NCBI GenBank assembly: GCA_002842205.1 | Contig: PHCI01000022.1 | Coordinates: 1-57,013, forward strand | Reading direction: 5' to 3' | DNA: 57,013 nt | Origin: Betaproteobacteria bacterium HGW-Betaproteobacteria-3 | Lineage (GTDB): Bacteria; Pseudomonadota; Gammaproteobacteria; Burkholderiales; Burkholderiaceae_C | Shown here: in pieces, positions 52,290-57,013 of the stretch | Numbering within the stretch: the stretch's first letter is position 1 | How the letters are laid out: each line of letters begins with the position of its first letter | Position numbers and translations under genes: made by a program | Notes under the pieces: generated by a model | What the model was told of the DNA's origin: nothing | The model's input: only the letters and a program-made list of their open reading frames with translations | The model's database searches: none

Positions 52290-52292
52290 GGA

Positions 52293-52376
52293 TTCCCTCT
52301 TTAGCTGTTTTCGCGGCATCGGTGGCATGAACCCCTGGATGTCACGGCGCCCGCAAGCTGGAGCAAATCGGCGCTG
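52293..52376 (-). promoter_or_regulatory. SAM-II type (SAM-alpha) riboswitch of metX
   Basis: On the minus strand the stem GCGCC/GGCGC encloses GATTTGCTCC and AGCTTGCG, the SAM-II loop 1 with GATTTG and GCTTGC. Downstream lies AACAGCTAAAGAGGG, the GCTAAA element that forms the pseudoknot. The part between stem 1 and GCTAAA is about 35 bases longer than in the classic aptamer and can fold as a hairpin (CATC/GATG ends). A TATACT box lies just upstream at about 52382-52387. Location before metX and a terminator make a SAM-sensing off-switch likely. Confidence 0.75.
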
Positions 52377-52431
52377 GGGGTTAGTATAAATCCAAGCCGT
52401 CGGTGCGGCGGGGACTTTTTCCGGGAGTGCC

Positions 52432-53262
52432 ATGTCTGAACTGTTTGGGTCTGATGCCTATGCCCCGCGCGAGGTGGCGCAACGCGTGGAGTCGGTGGGC
52501 GTGGCCAAGGCCAGGATGGCAACTCTTGCGTTGCTGATGCTGGGCGTGCTGGCCGGCGCATTCATCGGGCTGGGCGCACTCTTTTTCGTGATCGTGAAAT
52601 CCGACGCCAGTCTGGGTTTCGCCGCTGGCCAGGTGCTGGGTGGCGTGGTGTTCTCGCTGGGCCTTTTGCTGGTGGTGGTTGCGGGGGCCGAACTGTTCAC
52701 CGGCAACAACCTGCTGGCGATGGCCTGGGCCGACGGCAAGATCTCCAGCGCCGAGCTGCTGCGCAACTGGGCGCTGGTGTGCGCCGCCAATTTCGTGGGG
52801 GCCGCGGGGTTGGCGCTGCTGGTGTTTGCCAGTGGCCACACCGACATGAACGATGGCGCCATTGGCCGCACCGTGGTGAAAATCGCGCTGGCCAAGCAGG
52901 CCCTGCCCGCCTGGGAGGCGTTTTTTCGCGGTGCGCTGTGCAATGTGCTGGTGTGCATGGCCGTCTGGATGGCCATGGCCGGTCGCAGCGTGGTGGACAA
53001 GGCCGTGGCCATCGTGTTCCCGATCAGCGCGTTCGTGGCAGCCGGTTTTGAGCACAGCATTGCCAACATGTACCTGATGCCACTCGCATGGCTGGTCCAG
53101 CTGTCAAACGGCCTCACGCCCGGGCAGGCCGCCGTGACCTGGGTTGGCATGGCGAGCAATCTGCTGCCCGTGATCGCCGGCAATCTGCTGGGTGGCAGCG
53201 TGCTGGTGGGTCTCGCGTACCACGTGATTTACCGGCGCGGGCAAGGCAGCCCACCGGGCTGA
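52432..53262 (+). CDS. Formate/nitrite transporter (FNT) family channel
   Basis: An inner-membrane pentameric anion channel protein of 276 residues with six helices. AGAFIGLGALFFVIV, the broken helix LFTGNNLLAMAWADGKIS, VGAAGLALLVFASGH, FFRGALCNVLVCMAVWM and AAGFEHSIANMYLMPL are family blocks; the last holds the conserved His of the pore. FocA/NirC-type proteins move formate or nitrite. It is divergent from metX and has an FNT-typical cytoplasmic N-terminus (MSELFGSDAYAP). Substrate not determinable. Confidence 0.92.
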   Translation: MSELFGSDAYAPREVAQRVESVGVAKARMATLALLMLGVLAGAFIGLGALFFVIVKSDASLGFAAGQVLGGVVFSLGLLLVVVAGAELFTGNNLLAMAWADGKISSAELLRNWALVCAANFVGAAGLALLVFASGHTDMNDGAIGRTVVKIALAKQALPAWEAFFRGALCNVLVCMAVWMAMAGRSVVDKAVAIVFPISAFVAAGFEHSIANMYLMPLAWLVQLSNGLTPGQAAVTWVGMASNLLPVIAGNLLGGSVLVGLAYHVIYRRGQGSPPG

Positions 53263-53288
53263 CGCAGGCGCCCCTGGCGGGTGACGCT

Positions 53289-53852
53289 TTAACCCCAGTC
53301 GAGCAGCGCCAGCACGCCCAGCACCGCAAAGATTGCGGCCGAGACCAGGTGCACCACGCGGATCGGCACCTTTTTCGTGATCTTGTCGCCCAGCCACACC
53401 ACCGGCGCGTTGGCCAGCATCATGCCCAGCGTGGTGCCGGCGACCACGGCGGCCCAGGCGTGGTACTGCGCGGCCAACATGACGGTGGCGATCTGCGTCT
53501 TGTCGCCCATTTCGGCCAGAAAGAAGGCGAACACCGTGGTGGCGAACACGCCCAGGCGCGGCGCCGAGGTGGTTTCGCCCTCGTCCATCTGGTCGGGCAC
53601 CAGCATCCACACCGCCATGGCGATGAACGAGGCTCCCAGAATCCAGCGCAGCACCTCGGGCCCCAGCAGGGTGGTGACCCAGGCACCCAGCGCACCGGCG
53701 AGCGCATGGTTGAACACGGTGGCCACGAAGATGCCCAGCACGATCGGCCAGGGCTTTTGATACCGCGCGGCCAGGATGAGCGCCAGCAGTTGTGTCTTGT
53801 CGCCCATTTCGGCGAGGGCGACGATGCCGGTGGAGACGAGAAAAGCTTCCAT
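53289..53852 (-). CDS. mneA: Manganese exporter of the TMEM165/GDT1 (UPF0016) family
   Basis: An integral membrane protein of 187 residues, with two repeats of the family motif: ALAEMGDKTQLLALILAARY near residue 12 and FFLAEMGDKTQIATVMLAAQ near 109. Six helices are predicted. Bacterial relatives (MneA) export manganese. The start MEAFLVSTGIVALAE at 53852 is preferred over the upstream ATG. A yybP-ykoY manganese riboswitch lies just upstream, which supports the manganese role independently. Confidence 0.92.
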   Translation of the reverse strand: MEAFLVSTGIVALAEMGDKTQLLALILAARYQKPWPIVLGIFVATVFNHALAGALGAWVTTLLGPEVLRWILGASFIAMAVWMLVPDQMDEGETTSAPRLGVFATTVFAFFLAEMGDKTQIATVMLAAQYHAWAAVVAGTTLGMMLANAPVVWLGDKITKKVPIRVVHLVSAAIFAVLGVLALLDWG

Positions 53853-53882
53853 GGAGACAGGGGCGGCCGGAATGTTGAACCC

Positions 53883-54050
53883 ATGACTGCGCAGCATCCC
53901 CGGCCGTTCACAACGGAGGCTGCGCAGTCAAAGGTCTCGCCAAATCAGGATGGATCGTGGGCACCATGGGCACCGGCGGTCCCGGCACATTCCCAAGTCT
54001 GTTGACACCCACCCCTCTCGCATTCGAAGGGAGGCTACTCCCCGATGACG
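53883..54050 (-). promoter_or_regulatory. yybP-ykoY manganese riboswitch
   Basis: Minus-strand leader of the mneA-like gene. It has the two conserved aptamer blocks ATCGGGGAGTAGCC (54033-54046) and GGCGAGACC (about 53933-53941), with the long stem containing CCCATGGTGCCCACG between them. GACTGCGCAGC just after the second block pairs perfectly with GCTGCGCAGTC near 53884-53895, a plausible expression platform ending about 30 bases before the gene start. Manganese binding would then release expression. Confidence 0.85.
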
Positions 54051-54133
54051 GGACTGATTGTACGGGGCACGCCGTGCGTCGCGCTGCCGCACGGACCCTG
54101 CCGGGGTCGGCGCCCGACGACCACGCACGCTTC

Positions 54134-54150
54134 TGGCGTGTTTTTTGCTT
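54134..54150 (+). promoter_or_regulatory. Sigma-54 promoter of the ammonium transporter gene
   Basis: TGGCGTGTTTTTTGCTT matches TGGCAC-N5-TTGCW with exact GG-to-GC spacing, ahead of an ammonium transporter gene normally under NtrC control. TTTTGGTGCG (54153-54162) and CGCACCAAAA (54196-54205) then form a 10-bp inverted repeat in the leader. Confidence 0.75.
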
Positions 54151-54231
54151 TATTTTGGTGCGCCAGATCAAACAACGTTTTTTCGCCGCGATAACGCACC
54201 AAAACAGTTCAACTCATCCAAAGAGGATTTC

Positions 54232-55434
54232 ATGGAAGCACTCAAACAGGGCGCAGACGCTTTGTTCATTTTGCTGGGCGGCGTCATGGTGCTGGCCATG
54301 CACGCCGGTTTTGCCTTTCTGGAGCTGGGCACCGTGCGCAAGAAGAACCAGGTGAACGCGCTGGTCAAGATCCTTGTGGATTTTTCAGTGTCCACGGTGG
54401 CGTACTTCCTGGTGGGCTATGCCGTGGCGTACGGCACCAGCTTTTTTGTGGGCGCGGAGCAACTGGCCGCGAAGAACGGCTACGAGCTGGTGAAGTTCTT
54501 CTTTTTGCTGACGTTCGCGGCCGCCATTCCGGCCATCATCTCGGGCGGCATCGCCGAGCGCGCGCGCTTTTGGCCGCAACTCATGGCCACGGCCGTGATC
54601 GTCGGGCTGGTGTATCCGCTGTTTGAAGGCGTGGTGTGGAACCAGCATTTTGGTGTCCAGGCCTGGCTCAAGGCCACCACGGGGCAGGAGTTTCATGACT
54701 TTGCCGGCTCGGTGGTGGTGCACGCGGTGGGCGGCTGGCTCGCCCTGCCGGCCGTGCTGCTGCTGGGCGCCCGCGCCAACCGCTACCGCAAGGACGGGGC
54801 GATGTCGGCCCATCCGCCGTCCAACATTCCGTTTCTGGCGCTGGGGGCCTGGATTTTGACCGTGGGCTGGTTCGGCTTCAACGTGATGAGCGCGCAGACG
54901 CTCGACAAGATTTCGGGCCTGGTCGCCGTCAATTCACTCATGGCCATGGTTGGTGGCACCTTGGCCGCGCTGGCCGCCGGGCGCAACGACCCGGGCTTTG
55001 TGCACAACGGCCCGCTGGCAGGGCTGGTGGCGGTGTGCGCCGGCTCAGACCTCATGCACCCGCTGGGCGCGCTGGTCACGGGTGCGATCGCGGGCGGCCT
55101 GTTTGTCTTCATGTTCACGCGCACGCAGAACACATGGAAGATTGACGACGTGCTCGGCGTTTGGCCGCTGCACGGGCTGTGCGGCGCCTGGGGCGGGTTG
55201 GCCGCAGGCATTTTCGGCAGCGCGGCCCTGGGGGGCCTGGGCGGCGTGAGCCTGCTGGCGCAGCTGGCGGGCACCTTGATGGGCGTGGCCTGGGCGCTGG
55301 TCAGCGGCTTCGTGGTGTACGGCACGTTCAAAGCCACGGTGGGGCTGCGACTTTCGCAGGAAGAGGAATACGATGGCGCCGACCTGTCCATCCACCGCAT
55401 TGGCGCCACGCCCGACCGTGAAGTCAATTGGTAG
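54232..55434 (+). CDS. amtB: Ammonium transporter (AmtB)
   Basis: A trimeric inner-membrane ammonium channel, 400 residues, with 11 helices. The N-terminus lacks a signal peptide extension. MHAGFAFLELGTVRKKN, FAAAIPAIISGGIAERARFW, DFAGSVVVHAVGGWLALPA and the pore His pair (HAVGG and WPLHGLCGAWG) are conserved. The start MEALKQGADALF has AAAGAGGA upstream. A sigma-54 promoter controls it. No glnK is adjacent on either side, unlike the common glnK-amtB pair. Confidence 0.95.
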   Translation: MEALKQGADALFILLGGVMVLAMHAGFAFLELGTVRKKNQVNALVKILVDFSVSTVAYFLVGYAVAYGTSFFVGAEQLAAKNGYELVKFFFLLTFAAAIPAIISGGIAERARFWPQLMATAVIVGLVYPLFEGVVWNQHFGVQAWLKATTGQEFHDFAGSVVVHAVGGWLALPAVLLLGARANRYRKDGAMSAHPPSNIPFLALGAWILTVGWFGFNVMSAQTLDKISGLVAVNSLMAMVGGTLAALAAGRNDPGFVHNGPLAGLVAVCAGSDLMHPLGALVTGAIAGGLFVFMFTRTQNTWKIDDVLGVWPLHGLCGAWGGLAAGIFGSAALGGLGGVSLLAQLAGTLMGVAWALVSGFVVYGTFKATVGLRLSQEEEYDGADLSIHRIGATPDREVNW

Positions 55435-55449
55435 CACGCATCATTTAAG

Positions 55450-55480
55450 ATAGCAAACTATATCTATTTGACGGGGGCTT
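55450..55480 (+). repeat. Family A interspersed repeat after amtB
   Basis: ATAGCAAACTATATCT then ATTTGACGGGGGCT, 15 bases after the amtB stop. Confidence 0.9.
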
Positions 55481-55601
55481 GAGGCATATTTCTTTATGAA
55501 AATGTAAAAAACGCCGCATGGCACGCACGCGCTGCCGTGCGGTGAACCGGGCGTCGGCACGCTTGCGCAGACCGTGTCCGCGCCACCGGCCTTGTGCGAT
55601 G

Positions 55602-56198
55602 ATGCCGCCCAACCCCGACCGACTGCGCATGCCCATCGAAAACCAGCTCGCCGAACACCGCTCCTACCTGTTGCGTTACGCCCGGCTGCAGTTGCGCAAC
55701 GACGCCTGGGCCGAAGACGCGGTGTCCGAAACGCTGCTGGCGGCGCTGTCCAAGCCGCAGTCCTTTGGCAACCGCTCGCAACTCAAGACCTGGCTGGTGG
55801 GGATTCTCAAACACAAGGTGATTGACCTGCTGCGCGCGCGCGCCCGCGAGGTCAGTTTTGACGAGCACGATGACAGCGATGGCAGCGATGAACTGGACGC
55901 CTTGCTGTTCCGCCAGGACGGGCACTTTGCGACCGCCCCGGCAAACTGGGGCAACCCCGAGCAGGATCTCTCTTCCCAGCAATTCATGCAGATTCTGGAG
56001 GCCTGCACCGAAAAACTCCCGTCGGCCATGGCCCGGGTTTTTCTGATGCGCGAATGGCTGGAAATGCCGTCCGAAGAGATTTGTAAGGAATTGCGGCTGA
56101 CTTCGACCAATTTGTACGTCCAGTTGCACCGGGCCCGTCTGCGTTTGCGGGAATGCCTGGAAATCAACTGGTTTGGCCATCCTGAATCCCGTTCATAA
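55602..56198 (+). CDS. ECF-type RNA polymerase sigma factor
   Basis: A 198-residue sigma-70 family protein. Region 2 is seen in HRSYLLRYARLQLRNDAWAE, DAVSETLLAAL and TWLVGILKHKVIDLLRAR; the acidic linker DEHDDSDGSDELDAL follows. Region 4 is VFLMREWLEMPSEEICKELR and LTSTNLYVQLHRARLRLREC. Two ATGs at 55599 and 55602 are equivalent; MPIENQ at 55629 is a third choice. Followed after 14 bp by a zinc-finger anti-sigma candidate, a usual pairing. Confidence 0.88.
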   Translation: MPPNPDRLRMPIENQLAEHRSYLLRYARLQLRNDAWAEDAVSETLLAALSKPQSFGNRSQLKTWLVGILKHKVIDLLRARAREVSFDEHDDSDGSDELDALLFRQDGHFATAPANWGNPEQDLSSQQFMQILEACTEKLPSAMARVFLMREWLEMPSEEICKELRLTSTNLYVQLHRARLRLRECLEINWFGHPESRS

Positions 56199-56212
56199 AT
56201 CCGCGCATCCCC

Positions 56213-56404
56213 ATGTTTCTCCGCCGTAAATGCCGCGAAGTCGCCGCACTGCTCATTGCGCGCGAAGACCGCCCGTTGCGGATGGGCGACCGGATCGCGC
56301 TCAGGCTTCATCTGGCCGCCTGCAAAACCTGTCCGGCATTTGAAAAACAGGTGTTGACCATGCGCACCGCGCTACACCAGTGGCGTAATTACACCGAAAG
56401 TTGA
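56213..56404 (+). CDS. Small zinc-finger (HC2-type) anti-sigma factor candidate
   Basis: A 63-residue cytosolic protein with the zinc-binding pattern C7, H33, C37 and C40 (KCREVAALL then LHLAACKTCPAFEKQV), as in ZAS-domain anti-sigma factors. It has no membrane segment, so it could sense redox or zinc in the cytoplasm. Position 14 bp after the ECF sigma gene supports control of that sigma factor. Partner binding is inferred. Confidence 0.8.
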   Translation: MFLRRKCREVAALLIAREDRPLRMGDRIALRLHLAACKTCPAFEKQVLTMRTALHQWRNYTES

Positions 56405-56569
56405 GCGCACATCGGTTTTGTGGCGCATAATGGCCGGGTGTTGCCTTGAATGGCGGCGCATTAGTTTGCGGTGATTCGTCAGTTTCGCGTCTTGAGAAGT
56501 CGTCAGTGGTTTGTTGATTGCGTCGAGCGGACTCCATCGCGTTTTGGATGTTTTAGAGGAGTCCCTTCC

Positions 56570-56977
56570 ATGGGCAACAAACTTTACGTGGGCAACCTGC
56601 CCTATTCTTTCTCCGACAGCGACATGCAGCAGGCCTTCGGCCAGTTCGGTTCTGTTTCCAGCGCCAAAGTCATGATGGATCGCGACACGGGTCGCTCCAA
56701 GGGTTTCGGCTTTGTGGAAATGGGCAGCGATGCCGAAGCACAAGCCGCAATCGCCGGCATGAACGGCCAGAACATGGGCGGCCGTGACCTCGTGGTCAAC
56801 GAAGCCCGTCCGATGGAAGCCCGTCCCCCGCGTAGCGGTGGCGGCGGCTTCGGCGGCGGTGGTGGTGGTGGCGGTGGCCGCAGCGGTGGTGGCGGCTACG
56901 GCGGCGCTGCCGGCGGTGGCGGCTACGGCGGCGGTGGCCGCAGTGGCGGCGGCGGCGGTGGCCGCGGCGGTTACTGA
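56570..56977 (+). CDS. Glycine-rich RNA-binding protein with one RRM
   Basis: A 135-residue protein. RNP2 (KLYVGNLPY) and RNP1 (SKGFGFVEM) at about residues 4-12 and 42-50 define one RRM, residues 3-80. The tail from residue 88 is nearly all Gly with Ser, Arg and Tyr. This architecture resembles cyanobacterial and plant cold-inducible RNA-binding proteins and occurs in betaproteobacteria. MGNKLYVGNLPY with AGAGGAG upstream is the start; the longer frame is spurious. A role in cold response or RNA stability is likely. Confidence 0.92.
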   Translation: MGNKLYVGNLPYSFSDSDMQQAFGQFGSVSSAKVMMDRDTGRSKGFGFVEMGSDAEAQAAIAGMNGQNMGGRDLVVNEARPMEARPPRSGGGGFGGGGGGGGGRSGGGGYGGAAGGGGYGGGGRSGGGGGGRGGY

Positions 56978-56993
56978 AACCGGGCCTAAGTGA

Positions 56994-57013
56994 CCAGAGC
57001 TTGATGCTCTGGC
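56994..57013 (+). terminator. Terminator hairpin after the RRM gene (cut by window edge)
   Basis: CCAGAGC, TTGAT loop, GCTCTGG at the last bases of the window, 17 bases after the stop. The expected T-tract lies beyond the end. Confidence 0.65.

Overview
The window is GC-rich, densely coding DNA from a betaproteobacterium, most likely Burkholderiales of the Comamonadaceae type. This rests on protein resemblance: gap-tkt, a Bug-type tripartite substrate-binding protein, metX-metW, lptD-surA-rsmA, amgK/murU and a LivFGHM-type ABC operon with a CoA ligase. No rRNA, tRNA or CRISPR array was seen.

Layout. 1-3.3 kb: partial secreted protein, gap and tkt on the minus strand. 3.4-4.24 kb: an apparent integron relic (antitoxin fragment, attC site, one-gene cassette, second attC-like site, C-terminal stub of an integron integrase in the expected divergent geometry). 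4.2-8.7 kb: murU-like, aminopeptidase P, a saccharopine-dehydrogenase-like protein and a PfkB sugar kinase. 8.7-15.3 kb: a branched-chain-type ABC importer operon ending in an acyl-CoA ligase. 15.4-24 kb: LuxR regulator, Rieske oxygenase, KDG kinase, hemerythrin, MaeB malic enzyme and a secreted RNase with its barstar inhibitor. 24.4-30.6 kb: rsmA-surA-lptD divergent from amgK. 30.7-39.5 kb: rsmE, MFS, YidB-like, hydrolase, M20 peptidase, flavin oxidoreductase, and a chemoreceptor with a small periplasmic Cache protein behind a FliA-type promoter. 39.9-47.1 kb: an L-threonate/D-erythronate catabolic operon (ltnD, otnK, otnC, otnI plus Bug protein) divergent from a PcaD-PcaC fusion, with a GntR regulator and a matching operator. 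47.1-57 kb: chrA, a restriction-modification pair abutting metW, metX behind a SAM-II-type riboswitch and terminator, a FNT channel, a manganese exporter behind a yybP-ykoY riboswitch, a sigma-54 ammonium transporter gene, an ECF sigma/zinc-finger pair and a glycine-rich RRM protein.

The most unusual property is two families of short interspersed repeats that lie between genes and also inside genes as in-frame insertions. Family A (about 30-50 bp; core ATAGCAAACTAT, then a few bases, then TTGACGGGGGCT) occurs eleven times, including inside murU, luxR, rsmA and twice, degenerate, in chrA. Family B (about 80 bp, GC-rich) occurs as single or tandem copies inside metX and amgK, in the N-terminus of otnK, and just upstream of metW and rsmA. 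The host frames stay open and the proteins are longer than usual. This resembles the palindromic elements of Rickettsia that insert into proteins, but no sequence relationship is claimed.

All calls come from reading the sequence and from remembered family motifs; no database search was run.
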